Source: a virus. From it: a stretch of 64,000 nucleotides of DNA. The stretch is taken from the IMG/VR virus record IMGVR_UViG_3300025435_000018, positions 1 through 64,000 of that record; one strand, 5' to 3'. Below are positions 36,853 through 44,492 of the stretch, piece by piece (within the stretch, counting starts at the first letter, position 1; the number at the start of each line of letters is the position of its first letter). The notes below the pieces were generated by a model. The model was not told the origin of the DNA. It worked only from the letters and a program-made list of their open reading frames with translations, and did not search any database. The translations under genes were made by a program, and so were the position numbers.

Positions 36853-37157
36853 TCTTTGCCTGCTTCCTTCAGTGTATCAAACAACATCAAGGCCTCGTGC
36901 GCCTCCCGTGCTTCTTCAAATGCTTTGTTCAAACGTTCCAGCTCACGGGACACTTCTTTAAATCGTGTGCCGTCCAGCTTACGTAAACTGTCCAGAGTTT
37001 CAAATGCCCGTGCCAAGTCATGTTCTATCCCGACCCGTAGGAAATCGCTACTCCAGCCTTTGTCGTATACACTAGAGTAGCCACGCAAGCGGGCAATCTC
37101 TGCGGCACTGACTTCGCACAACACCACATAATCACTGATTTTTGCCATTACTTTCAT
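36849..37157 (-). CDS. coiled-coil hypothetical protein (102 aa)
   Basis: A long helix with heptads (LRKLDGTRFKEVSRELERLN, then KAFEEAREAHEALMLFDTLK). An N-terminal beta part (SDYVVLCEVSAAEIARL) precedes it. It overlaps the upstream family gene by ATGA. Unknown function, probably an oligomer. Confidence 0.65.
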   Translation of the reverse strand: MKVMAKISDYVVLCEVSAAEIARLRGYSSVYDKGWSSDFLRVGIEHDLARAFETLDSLRKLDGTRFKEVSRELERLNKAFEEAREAHEALMLFDTLKEAGKE

Positions 37158-37414
37158 AATTCATCCCAACTGCAAAGTCCCAACATATATTGTTTTTCTT
37201 TTGAAACACAATATTCGCCCCACTGCAATACAAACGCACTTGCGTCTGTGTCATCACGAAAACCAAATTCTACATAATCCTCGGTGTCACGGGCGAAGTT
37301 TATGTTCCAACGAACATAATCCTCTTTGCCGAACACTTCACTGCACCAGTCATGAATCTTGATCATGTTATTGTAGTCAGCCTGACGGGCACGGGGCACA
37401 ATGTAGTGTTTCAT
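37154..37414 (-). CDS. F-x-L-x-W family protein with extended tail (86 aa)
   Basis: Carries DASAFVLQWGEY at about residue 62, i.e. the family motif followed by a 20-residue extension (SKEKQYMLGLCSWDEL). It has the same CSEVFGKEDYVRWNINFARD pre-motif region as the paralogues. It starts at ATG 37414, overlapping the gene upstream by four bases. It shows the motif is not tied only to the C-terminus. Confidence 0.65.
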   Translation of the reverse strand: MKHYIVPRARQADYNNMIKIHDWCSEVFGKEDYVRWNINFARDTEDYVEFGFRDDTDASAFVLQWGEYCVSKEKQYMLGLCSWDEL

Positions 37415-37716
37415 CGCCATTCGCTTCCTGAACGCATTTCTTCTTCGGTGAACTGTCCACCTGAGCGGTCCGGATTACGAGTCCAACTGTCCAGATTGGC
37501 CTGTTCGCAACATGCTTCTACATCCTGCAGAATACGCTTGAGTTCGTCAATATTGATTTCAAGGAATTCAACAGTTGCAAAATAAGCCGCTTGCTTGGCC
37601 ATGTCTCCTTGCCAACTACCATCGCCAAATGCTCGTTGGAACTTCATGTCCTTTAGCATCTTTTCCTTGCCGGCGATGGTGTTCTTCAAGTTGTCTCGGA
37701 CGGTTTGGATGTTCAT
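37411..37716 (-). CDS. hypothetical protein (101 aa)
   Basis: Unrecognised. Helical (EFLEINIDELKRILQDVEAC) with a Cys-poor surface. It is coupled by ATGA to the 52-residue gene upstream. Probably soluble and coiled-coil forming. Confidence 0.65.
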   Translation of the reverse strand: MNIQTVRDNLKNTIAGKEKMLKDMKFQRAFGDGSWQGDMAKQAAYFATVEFLEINIDELKRILQDVEACCEQANLDSWTRNPDRSGGQFTEEEMRSGSEWR

Positions 37717-37871
37717 TTTGCTTCTTTCATATTGGTTAGACTAAAGTAAGTGTGGCCTACAGTCCAATCAGTGTTCCAACGAACCATTACATTGTAGATA
37801 CGAATCCAACCATTACGCCAATTTAAGCACCACATATAGTTGCCTTTGAGATTGTAGCGTGTCAGTTTCAT
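37713..37871 (-). CDS. small Trp-rich protein (52 aa)
   Basis: Found in a gap: MKLTRYNLKGNYMWCLNWRN then GWIRIYNVMVRWNTDWTVGH. Very aromatic and basic. Four-base ATGA overlaps with both neighbours. It resembles the N-terminal domain of the F-x-L family but lacks the tail. Unknown function. Confidence 0.6.
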   Translation of the reverse strand: MKLTRYNLKGNYMWCLNWRNGWIRIYNVMVRWNTDWTVGHTYFSLTNMKEAK

Positions 37872-37987
37872 CGCTTGCTCCAAAGACGAGATTGACTATA
37901 ACCTTGTGCCGACAGTTGACGGCGAAAATCTTGTGTGGCCTTGCGGAATGCCAAACGGCTCATCAGTCGGCGGAATAGTTTTTTCAT
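37868..37987 (-). CDS. basic small protein (39 aa)
   Basis: MKKLFRRLMSRLAFRKATQD then FRRQLSAQGYSQSRLWSKR: 11 Arg/Lys in 39 residues. It starts at ATG 37987; a longer in-frame version would overlap the next gene by about 65 bases. It overlaps the 52-residue gene by ATGA. Possibly nucleic-acid-binding. Confidence 0.55.
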   Translation of the reverse strand: MKKLFRRLMSRLAFRKATQDFRRQLSAQGYSQSRLWSKR

Positions 37988-37988
37988 T

Positions 37989-38192
37989 TCAACAGTCCTT
38001 TGTAGTATTGACTTTGATAGTTTCTTTTTTGCGTTGTTTTGTTTTGGGATCAAAATAATCCAAAGTAAGCCCTTGTTTCAGGAGATTTTCAAATTGTCTA
38101 CCTACATTAGAACAGCGTGAGCATAGAGCAATTCCAATCGAAACTTTTTTCATTTCACACCCACAATTGATACAATTAACTTGTTCGTTCAT
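37989..38192 (-). CDS. zinc-finger small protein (67 aa)
   Basis: Two Cys pairs: NCINCGCEMKKV and ALCSRCSNVG, spaced as in a zinc ribbon, then a helix (FENLLKQGLTLDYF) and a basic end (TKQRKKETIK). It probably binds nucleic acid. The start overlaps the gene upstream by ATGA. Confidence 0.7.
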   Translation of the reverse strand: MNEQVNCINCGCEMKKVSIGIALCSRCSNVGRQFENLLKQGLTLDYFDPKTKQRKKETIKVNTTKDC

Positions 38193-38407
38193 AGTTCAAC
38201 CTCAACGTCTTGGACTCGAAATTTTGGAAATCTGCCGGTATCAACATATTGAAAGTTATTCACTGTGTCCAGTAATCCATTTAAATCATTGGACAGGCAT
38301 TTCTTCATTGTCATAAAATCTTTGTTTTCTAACCAATAAAATAACCAGACGACTTTGCCCGGTTCAATCTGTCGTTTGAAAATGTATTTCACGTCTGAGA
38401 GTGTCAC
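38189..38407 (-). CDS. hypothetical protein (72 aa)
   Basis: Unrecognised, soluble, with VWLFYWLENKDFMTMKKCLS in the middle. It starts at ATG 38407 and ends in ATGA with the zinc-finger gene downstream. No motif. Confidence 0.65.
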   Translation of the reverse strand: MTLSDVKYIFKRQIEPGKVVWLFYWLENKDFMTMKKCLSNDLNGLLDTVNNFQYVDTGRFPKFRVQDVEVEL

Positions 38408-38418
38408 GGCTCAACTCC

Positions 38419-38610
38419 TTAGTCTTTCATTTTGCGGACACCTACATAGATGCCTGCTTCGTGTGGAATCTCTTTGACCTTTGCTCGAGCCTCATCTTCT
38501 GAGAGACCCCGGAACAACACTTCTTCACTAGAGTAAGTTCTACCGTACTTGCTTGAGAAGAAGCGTTCTCGGTAGACTTCGTAGAATGCTGGGTAGTAAT
38601 CTGATCTCAT
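38419..38610 (-). CDS. hypothetical protein (63 aa)
   Basis: Unrecognised: MRSDYYPAFYEVYRERFFSS, then GLSEDEARAKVKEIPHEAGI. A short Tyr-rich lead and an acidic helix. AAGGAGAG precedes the ATG at 38610. Unknown function. Confidence 0.6.
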   Translation of the reverse strand: MRSDYYPAFYEVYRERFFSSKYGRTYSSEEVLFRGLSEDEARAKVKEIPHEAGIYVGVRKMKD

Positions 38611-38620
38611 GATACTCTCC

Positions 38621-38944
38621 TTAGTGTGTGTTCAACTCTGGCATCGCGTCGTTGATGATTTCACGTTCAACACCGTGTGCTGGCTTGCGGCCACGCACAA
38701 CATCAACCAACAACATCACAAACGCACCAGCACCGTGTTCACGAATGCTACGGCACAGAGCCCAATCTTTGTTTTCTGTCAGTGCGCGACGCACATGCTT
38801 TTGAAAACGAACTTTGAGTGCTCGGTTTACAGCATTGCCGCAAACTGTGATGCCAACATAGTGTTCATTTGTGTTAGTGTTGACTAACATGTAGACAGCA
38901 TGTTTAGTATCTTGTCTGCGTTTACGAGTGTTTTTTGCTTCCAT
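38621..38944 (-). CDS. GIY-YIG endonuclease-like protein (107 aa)
   Basis: The core KHAVYMLVNTNTNEHYVGIT fits GIY-YIG (V-Y-x-L ... Y-V-G-I-T). A helix with R/K and HVRRALTENKDWALCRSIRE then follows. At 107 residues it has only the catalytic domain, so it resembles small UvrC-like phage nucleases rather than a full homing enzyme. The start (MEAKNT, 38944) is 6 bases from the -10 box at 38951, so it is leaderless. Unlike the other two GIY-YIG genes it is co-oriented with its neighbours. Confidence 0.7.
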   Translation of the reverse strand: MEAKNTRKRRQDTKHAVYMLVNTNTNEHYVGITVCGNAVNRALKVRFQKHVRRALTENKDWALCRSIREHGAGAFVMLLVDVVRGRKPAHGVEREIINDAMPELNTH

Positions 38945-38950
38945 GTGTAT

Positions 38951-38979
38951 ATTATAGCACTCTAGCCATTTTTGGACAA
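38951..38979 (-). promoter_or_regulatory. sigma-70 promoter with AATG element, leaderless geometry
   Basis: TTGTCC (38974-38979), a 17-base spacer beginning AAAAATGG and ending TGC, TATAAT (38951-38956), then 6 bases to the ATG at 38944. Confidence 0.8.
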
Positions 38980-38989
38980 ATAAGCAAAA

Positions 38990-39015
38990 ACCCTGTTGTT
39001 TTCGTGCAACAGGGT
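38990..39015 (-). terminator. intrinsic terminator
   Basis: ACCCTGTTG / CAACAGGGT with an eight-base loop and U-run on the minus strand, downstream of the gene at 39031-39240. Confidence 0.8.
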
Positions 39016-39030
39016 TGTAGTACTTGGGTA

Positions 39031-39240
39031 TTACCGGACTGGTCCCTCGTAATCGGCACGTACATACCATTCAGGGGCAGAATCTAAATTGTTGTGTTTA
39101 GTATTATAGTCGATGGCCCACTGTCGAGCTTCGGCCTCGTTGTCAAAATACTTGGTGTCCCAGGGCTTGCGTCCCGAGAAACGATCGTATTCAGTTAGCT
39201 GTACACGGTAAACTTTTTGTGTAAATTTGACTTCTGCCAT
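39031..39240 (-). CDS. small phage protein (69 aa)
   Basis: TQKVYRVQLTEYDRFSGRKP then WDTKYFDNEAEARQWAIDYN: a beta-alpha unit in which FDNEAEARQWAIDYN resembles a common small phage fold. GGAGAAGCAAG precedes the ATG at 39240. No known function. Confidence 0.65.
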   Translation of the reverse strand: MAEVKFTQKVYRVQLTEYDRFSGRKPWDTKYFDNEAEARQWAIDYNTKHNNLDSAPEWYVRADYEGPVR

Positions 39241-39297
39241 CTTGCTTCTCCTTTTGCTACAGTTTCAGTATAACATCACTGTAGAAAAGAGCAAGAG

Positions 39298-39321
39298 GCC
39301 TGTTGCGTATTTACAACAGGC
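39298..39321 (-). terminator. hairpin with late box in loop
   Basis: GCCTGTTG (39298-39305) pairs with CAACAGGC (39314-39321). The loop reads TAAATACG on the minus strand, a late-type box. It overlaps the stop of the nucleotidyltransferase gene (39311) and precedes the gene at 39031-39240. Confidence 0.65.
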
Positions 39322-40012
39322 TTAGATCCTGGTCCTGCTGCTCAAGGTAAGCGTCATGTAGGGCTCGGATCAAGCCCATGTTGCGTAGTGTTTTGAATGC
39401 AAGATTTTCCACGCTGAATTCGCCACCTTGGTCCAGGCCTGCTTGTCGCATGGTGCGTAGGCGTGCAGTTAGACGTTTTAGGTCCATGGGGTCATCTGCT
39501 GTAGCAATACAACGTTCAATTTGATCCGCTAGTTCTTGCACCTTGCGTACTACCGCAGTGTCATTGACATTGGGTGTTTTGTGCTCAGGTACCTTAAGCC
39601 ACTGACCGTTGAGTACACTGTACACACCACCGCTAACAGGAGGCTCATTGATATCTTCAACATATAGTTCCGTTTCATGGTCATAAATTGTAATGTCGTG
39701 CTGATCATTCCAAATGGTTTTCTTAGCACGATAAAAAGCATCCGCTATGTCATCTGCGTTCAAGTCTCTATAGTCAGTGACCACGTGTAGATCAAAGTCA
39801 CTAAATTTTGTCCAGTTGTAGTTGGCCAAGCTGCCAGTCAGCACAATGTCCAGTACGTTAAAGTTGTCGACTTCAAGATAATCAACAAACAACTGTGCTA
39901 TTTCAAGCAGTCGTTCGCGTACTTCGGGTCGCATCGTATCACCAGTCCATGCTGCTGGGCATAGCTCATCATGATATGCTACTGTTGCTCTTACTAGGTC
40001 ACTTGCTCTCAT
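39311..40012 (-). CDS. nucleotidyltransferase-fold protein (233 aa)
   Basis: LTGSLANYNWTKFSDFDLHV has the pol-beta superfamily signature G-S-x(9-13)-D-x-D (here D-F-D), about residues 59-78. A later NDQHDITIYDHETELYVED supplies a possible third acidic residue. These enzymes transfer NMP to a substrate, as in antibiotic nucleotidylation or tRNA repair. It is the last gene of the amidoligase operon, all coupled by ATGA, so I infer a linked pathway. Confidence 0.75.
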   Translation of the reverse strand: MRASDLVRATVAYHDELCPAAWTGDTMRPEVRERLLEIAQLFVDYLEVDNFNVLDIVLTGSLANYNWTKFSDFDLHVVTDYRDLNADDIADAFYRAKKTIWNDQHDITIYDHETELYVEDINEPPVSGGVYSVLNGQWLKVPEHKTPNVNDTAVVRKVQELADQIERCIATADDPMDLKRLTARLRTMRQAGLDQGGEFSVENLAFKTLRNMGLIRALHDAYLEQQDQDLSLL

Positions 40013-40557
40013 AGTTGTGGATTTCCAAATACTGTTTCTTTAATCTGTTGGCCAGTGGGTAATCTGCGTATATAGGTCATGTGGTCGACCATGGTCAAGT
40101 CATCATCATTAAATAGTCTACGCAACAGGGCCACATCAGTGACTGGTTCAAGTTCACGGCTCAAAATATGACGCATGGCATCACTGCTTTCAATCCACCA
40201 ACCCGTGCGCTGTAGCATTTGTTTTACCTTGCCAATGGCCTGTTGCTTGCTGGCGCTTTGTGCATCATGCCCAATGCCCTGTATTTTAAAACCACGCCAA
40301 GTTTCGCCTGAGCGAGCTGCTCTAAAGAACACAGTTGAATCAACGCCAGGATCACGATCCCAATCCAACACTTCCCAATCACTTGGTATTACATCTTTGA
40401 GACTGTTGACAAAACTGCCCTGCGGAGTATTGCTGTAGGCCTGCTGCACAAGATCAATTAGGTTATCGCCTAGCTCGTGTTTGTCTGCGCTGCTGACAAT
40501 CAACTCCCAAGAGTTTTTGGATAAGTCGGCTTCGGTAACGAATTCAATGGCTCTCAT
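40009..40557 (-). CDS. hypothetical protein in the amidoligase operon (182 aa)
   Basis: Start MRAIEFVTEADLSKNSWELI (40557) after a four-base overlap. A beta-rich middle (VFFRAARSGETWRGFKIQGI then GHDAQSASKQQAIGKVKQML) contains the shape of an acyltransferase-like domain, but I cannot confirm it. The N-terminal MRAIEF and acidic start resemble the amidoligase and GNAT neighbours (MKINEV, MKIIEL), so the starts may share a common lead peptide. Unknown function. Confidence 0.7.
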   Translation of the reverse strand: MRAIEFVTEADLSKNSWELIVSSADKHELGDNLIDLVQQAYSNTPQGSFVNSLKDVIPSDWEVLDWDRDPGVDSTVFFRAARSGETWRGFKIQGIGHDAQSASKQQAIGKVKQMLQRTGWWIESSDAMRHILSRELEPVTDVALLRRLFNDDDLTMVDHMTYIRRLPTGQQIKETVFGNPQL

Positions 40558-40919
40558 TTTTGTTCCCAAACTCTTACATCTTTGCCGCGGTGCTTGTTCC
40601 AAAATCCTGCGCCAGCATCGGTTTGATCATAGCTACGATGAATCTCGTAACCCTTGCTTTTTGCATAATCGTACATGACCCGAGCAATGCCCTGGCCTTG
40701 ATATCTTTCATCAACTTTTAAGTCTTGTGGATCTAGATCATTGTCATCGCCAATGTTAAAAGCCACCGAACCCAAAATGTTATTACCCCAATCATCAAGT
40801 GCATGGATTACTAGCACATGACCATTCTTGATCATCTCAATGGTCATGCCCTCAAACTCTTCTCGTGTTGATTTGGCTTCTGTGATGATTTCAGTGATTA
40901 TGACTTCGTTTATTTTCAT
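40554..40919 (-). CDS. GNAT-family N-acetyltransferase (121 aa)
   Basis: The acetyl-CoA loop is visible: LKVDERYQGQGIARVMYDYA (R-x-x-G-x-G/A), followed by the YEI strand. Preceded by LGSVAFNIGD. GNAT enzymes transfer an acyl group from acyl-CoA to an amine. It starts at ATG 40919, coupled to the second GNAT gene by ATGA. It sits in the operon of amidoligase, GNAT, GNAT, unknown, nucleotidyltransferase. Confidence 0.8.
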   Translation of the reverse strand: MKINEVIITEIITEAKSTREEFEGMTIEMIKNGHVLVIHALDDWGNNILGSVAFNIGDDNDLDPQDLKVDERYQGQGIARVMYDYAKSKGYEIHRSYDQTDAGAGFWNKHRGKDVRVWEQK

Positions 40920-41425
40920 TTGGTCCACAACAATAGGTTATATGTGCCGCGGTCACTGGCGTATGGTTCACCTGTAACTCTAAAGCCGGCAAATTTTAAT
41001 ATGGTATTGATAACTGTGTTTTGCTCGCGTGTTGTAGCAAATACTTGAGCAGGCATACGATTTCGCATTGCACCTAATAGACGAACACTAACACCACTGG
41101 TTCTATGTGCTGGGTCTACAAAAGCATATCCAACTTCAAGATTGTAGTTGCGTTCTTGTTCAGGTACACCTGCTTTGTCAAATACACGTTGTTTATACTG
41201 TGGGTTTGGTACTTTAAGAACCACGGCACCGACCATTTGTCCGTTAACACTGGCACTGGCAATCATGGGAGATCTTGACAAATTTTGCTGCACCAGGCTC
41301 ATGTTGACTTCGCCACCTTGTGCTATCAGATTGGCAATCTGTTCAAGCTCTTGGGCTGTGTAAGCTGAACTAGGCTCAACTCGAACGTTAGAGTCAACAG
41401 ATTCTGTTAGTTCAATTATTTTCAT
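40916..41425 (-). CDS. GNAT-like N-acetyltransferase (169 aa)
   Basis: MVGAVVLKVPNPQYKQRV then LEVGYAFVDPAHRTSGVSVR: strand beta4 (GYAFVDPAHRTSGVS) is a degenerate GNAT motif A, followed by a helix and the ATTREQNTVINTILKFAGFR segment. An acyltransferase role is likely though the pyrophosphate loop is atypical. It starts at ATG 41425, sharing TGATG with the amidoligase stop, so it is translationally coupled. Confidence 0.7.
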   Translation of the reverse strand: MKIIELTESVDSNVRVEPSSAYTAQELEQIANLIAQGGEVNMSLVQQNLSRSPMIASASVNGQMVGAVVLKVPNPQYKQRVFDKAGVPEQERNYNLEVGYAFVDPAHRTSGVSVRLLGAMRNRMPAQVFATTREQNTVINTILKFAGFRVTGEPYASDRGTYNLLLWTK

Positions 41426-43575
41426 CAATCATCACCCATAATTGGATAGACTGCAATGTCACTCATGTCGGCACCTTCGGGACCATTGTCTCTTAACCAT
41501 TGGTCTGCTACTCGGTTGGCATCTGCCTGACTGTTGCCTACTCCACTGAATCTGTATAATTCTTGACCAGTGCTGTCATCAACTACCCGCCAGGCACCAG
41601 TGAACTCGCCTTGTGCTCGACGTTGCTGTCGGTCTACTGTTGAACCTGGTACGGGTGCGGTGGGCTCAATTTCAGGGAACAGGTTGATATCGCCCACTGG
41701 TTCTTGTGTGGGTTCAATCTCACGTACTTCAATATCGGTACGCATAGTAGGGCGTGAGGCACGTTGCTGTTCAATCCATTGTTCAGCAGCCTCGCGACTT
41801 GGGAATCTATACAATGGTACCCCGGCACCTCTTGCATACCATCCAGGTAGGTTAGCAAAACGATTGTTGCCATTGACCCAAATGCCCCAGTTGCCCTGTG
41901 TTTGTGCTGGTTGTGCTGCTGGTTGTTGTGTTGCAGCCACTGAGTGCAATGACACATCAACGATGTTGCGGAATCTGCTGGGATACTGCTCACGTGCCAT
42001 CTGCATGGCTTGGTTAGGATTACGTGCTTGGAACATCATGGCATAGCCACTGGCGTCTTTGACATCGTAGTATTGCAGGCCTTCTTCACCACCATCCTTA
42101 TTGGGATCGCGTTCTCGCTGTGCTTGACGTACAAAACTCTTGAGTGCTGCCTGTGGAATCTCACCAGCAACATATCGGGCAAAGTATTCAATGGTGCTCT
42201 TGTCACCGCTGGGCGCCAACAGTTTGTACAGTTTCTTCAAGTAGTCTTGTTTGTATTTGTTTTCATCAATAGCAGCATCTAAGGCCACAACAAAACGCAA
42301 CAAGGTTGGTTCAATCTTGTTGTAGAAGTCGTTTAGCCAATCACCGCCGGGACTGCGAAACTCAATATAACCGTCTTTGGTATTGATACTGGTGTACTTG
42401 TCGGTGGTACCTGCATGTATGGCCTTGCTGGCAGCAACATTGACATGTTCTTTCATCTTGTCCAATGCTTCTCGGGCTGTATGCGGATTACGTTTAATGG
42501 TGTCTTTGATGATGCCCAAGGCGCTCTTACAATAGGTATTGCTGAGTCGGTCAAATTCTCGTAACACATATTCATCGCCCATCAACAAGGCCAACTTGAC
42601 ATAGTCAAGTTTGGCTAGTGTGTAACCTTGAACGCTGACATTGATGTGTAGGCCTGTGTTGTAGTCAGCTCCGGTATAGCAGCCTTCACTCTTGGCCCAC
42701 TGTTTGACTTTTTGTAAGTCACTTAACAGTTCACCAATGGGCAAGGGTGGGCTAACAAACTCTAGGCCAGTGTCGCCCGGATTGCTGGCTTCAAGACTGC
42801 TGTCGGGTTCAACCACATAGTGACCTTCTTCACGACGAGCACTGTGATAGCTGGTGGCAGCATTTACTGGGCGGCCAATGGCACGACTAAAATCGTCAGC
42901 TATGTCTTCGGGCGAGCGCCCATCACCGCTGCTGCTGGGACTGGTATAATAGGGCCATGTGATGTCATAGTTGTTGGCAATGTTTGTCATGCGACGATAG
43001 CCTGAGTCCTGTAACCATTCACTGTCATCGTGGTCCTCGCGATATTCTTCGTCAAATTCTTCACGGGCGCTATCATAATAGCTGTTGTTTTCTTCGTAAC
43101 TCTTTTGAGCCAACTTGGCGTATTCTTCAGAGCCAACATCAGGATAGTCGCCATCCTCATTTGCTTCAATGCCCAATTCGTCACAGACTTCATCGTCACT
43201 GAGATTTTCTTTTAGATATTTGAGTAGGTATTCAAACCCACTGTGTTCCCAGGCCTCATCAAGGTGTTCTTGTTGCCATGAGTAGAAATCTTCTTCCATG
43301 CTCTGACGTAGCCGATCAATTTCTCTGCGTCCGTTCATATCGCCGTCATGAAAGAACTCGCAAATGTCATCAATGCTTCTAGCACGTTCGTCCATGTCGT
43401 AGTCGGGTTCACTTTCAAAATCTTCCTCGGAACCTTCTGCGTTGGGCACAATCATTTCAAATTCCATGCCTGCCCGAGCATTGATCTTGCTAGCCAACTG
43501 ACGCAGGCTGGTGGGACTCATATTGACTTCTGTTAGAGTCTGTTCAACAACTGGTTTAATCTGTTTATAACGCAT
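41425..43575 (-). CDS. amidoligase-family protein (716 aa)
   Basis: Shows the amidoligase_2 pattern: ARAGMEFEMIVP near residue 35, LEFVSPPLPIGELLSDLQ near 270, TGLHINVSVQG near 310, and DGYIEFRSPGGDWL near 405. This fold (glutamine-synthetase/GCS-like) forms peptide or amide bonds, and published comparative work links it to GNAT genes. A 150-residue acidic insert (residues 45-200) precedes the core. The C-terminus carries two similar beta units (GIWVNGNNRFANLPGWYARG, then GAWRVVDDSTGQELYRFSG). It leads the operon from the late box beside 43583-43606. Confidence 0.8.
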   Translation of the reverse strand: MRYKQIKPVVEQTLTEVNMSPTSLRQLASKINARAGMEFEMIVPNAEGSEEDFESEPDYDMDERARSIDDICEFFHDGDMNGRREIDRLRQSMEEDFYSWQQEHLDEAWEHSGFEYLLKYLKENLSDDEVCDELGIEANEDGDYPDVGSEEYAKLAQKSYEENNSYYDSAREEFDEEYREDHDDSEWLQDSGYRRMTNIANNYDITWPYYTSPSSSGDGRSPEDIADDFSRAIGRPVNAATSYHSARREEGHYVVEPDSSLEASNPGDTGLEFVSPPLPIGELLSDLQKVKQWAKSEGCYTGADYNTGLHINVSVQGYTLAKLDYVKLALLMGDEYVLREFDRLSNTYCKSALGIIKDTIKRNPHTAREALDKMKEHVNVAASKAIHAGTTDKYTSINTKDGYIEFRSPGGDWLNDFYNKIEPTLLRFVVALDAAIDENKYKQDYLKKLYKLLAPSGDKSTIEYFARYVAGEIPQAALKSFVRQAQRERDPNKDGGEEGLQYYDVKDASGYAMMFQARNPNQAMQMAREQYPSRFRNIVDVSLHSVAATQQPAAQPAQTQGNWGIWVNGNNRFANLPGWYARGAGVPLYRFPSREAAEQWIEQQRASRPTMRTDIEVREIEPTQEPVGDINLFPEIEPTAPVPGSTVDRQQRRAQGEFTGAWRVVDDSTGQELYRFSGVGNSQADANRVADQWLRDNGPEGADMSDIAVYPIMGDD

Positions 43576-43582
43576 ATGAAAA

Positions 43583-43606
43583 AAGGGTATATTTTACTAT
43601 ACCCTT
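43583..43606 (-). terminator. bidirectional hairpin before the amidoligase start
   Basis: AAGGGTATA (43583-43591) pairs with TATACCCTT (43598-43606), with A/T-runs on both sides. A late box ATAAATAA lies just upstream on the minus strand (near 43606-43613), so a late transcript would begin in or before the hairpin. Confidence 0.7.
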
Positions 43607-43632
43607 ATTTATGCTGCTATGAGTGTAGCAGG

Positions 43633-44460
43633 TTAATCGGTGCTTGCGTTAGCTCCGCACTTTTGACGTTTGCTGTTGGTCAGCGCACCAAAGTCCACTT
43701 TCCATTCAGCGCCCGGAGCAAGTTCTCGTGTGCCTGCTGGCAATGCGTAGGCAACTCCGGCTTGTTGTTCAATCTGAGCAATTGGCATACGGAATTTAGT
43801 TAGATCATTACCCAAGTTAGGATAAGGAGCGGTGTGCGGGAACATCCAACCAGCTGCTTCGCCAGTTTGATTGTTTACAACGATCTTGTAGAAAGCGTGT
43901 GGAACTACAACACCTTTACCGATTGTTTTGTCGCCTGCACCATAAACGCCGCCAGCTACAACCCAATACGATTGGTTACGTTGGAAAGCCCAGCCACGTA
44001 CTGACGTTTCAAGCAGTTTCCAAATACCACGATTCAATGAACCAGCTTGTGGGCTCATGTTGGTCATCAAGAACGATTCAAACTCTACTTGAACATCCCA
44101 CGAAAGGTCGCCATCGGGTGCCATGTGTCCTTTGTCGTATCCTGTAGCGGCGTAGTCGCCAGGTACGGCTCCATTAGGAACAAACTGATTGGCAGCAAAA
44201 GCATTAGTACGAGCAACACAGCCCAGAGCATTTTGTGGTAGTAGTTCATACATTACAAACCTTGGTAGTTTGGCAGCGGCATCATAGCCAACTAGATATG
44301 CCTGTTGACATAGGGGTTGGATCTGGCCTTGTACTTGTGGGAAACCATATGGGGCATGTGCCTTACATTGGTCGACTGGGAACGGTGGACGTTGATTCCA
44401 TGCCATCGCGCCTGATGCGAAGCCAAGGGTCAACATGAATATTGCAAATAATTTTCTCAT
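43633..44460 (-). CDS. secreted DNA/RNA non-specific endonuclease (275 aa)
   Basis: Signal peptide residues 1-20 (FAIFMLTLGFASGAMA). The NUC1/Serratia-type site is YDKGHMAPDGD (Asp109, Lys110, His112; the usual form is DRGH), with the metal ligand Asn143 and Glu151 in SLNRGIWKLLE. Four to six cysteines suggest a periplasmic disulfide protein. A phage could use it to degrade host or competing-phage DNA, or act at lysis. Late box at 44485-44492. Confidence 0.85.
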   Translation of the reverse strand: MRKLFAIFMLTLGFASGAMAWNQRPPFPVDQCKAHAPYGFPQVQGQIQPLCQQAYLVGYDAAAKLPRFVMYELLPQNALGCVARTNAFAANQFVPNGAVPGDYAATGYDKGHMAPDGDLSWDVQVEFESFLMTNMSPQAGSLNRGIWKLLETSVRGWAFQRNQSYWVVAGGVYGAGDKTIGKGVVVPHAFYKIVVNNQTGEAAGWMFPHTAPYPNLGNDLTKFRMPIAQIEQQAGVAYALPAGTRELAPGAEWKVDFGALTNSKRQKCGANASTD

Positions 44461-44484
44461 CGAAAATCTCCTGTTAATGTATTT

Positions 44485-44492
44485 TTATTTAT
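44485..44492 (-). promoter_or_regulatory. late promoter box ATAAATAA
   Basis: ATAAATAA on the minus strand 24 bases before the ATG at 44460. It overlaps the stop codon of the HAD-ParB gene. Confidence 0.5.
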
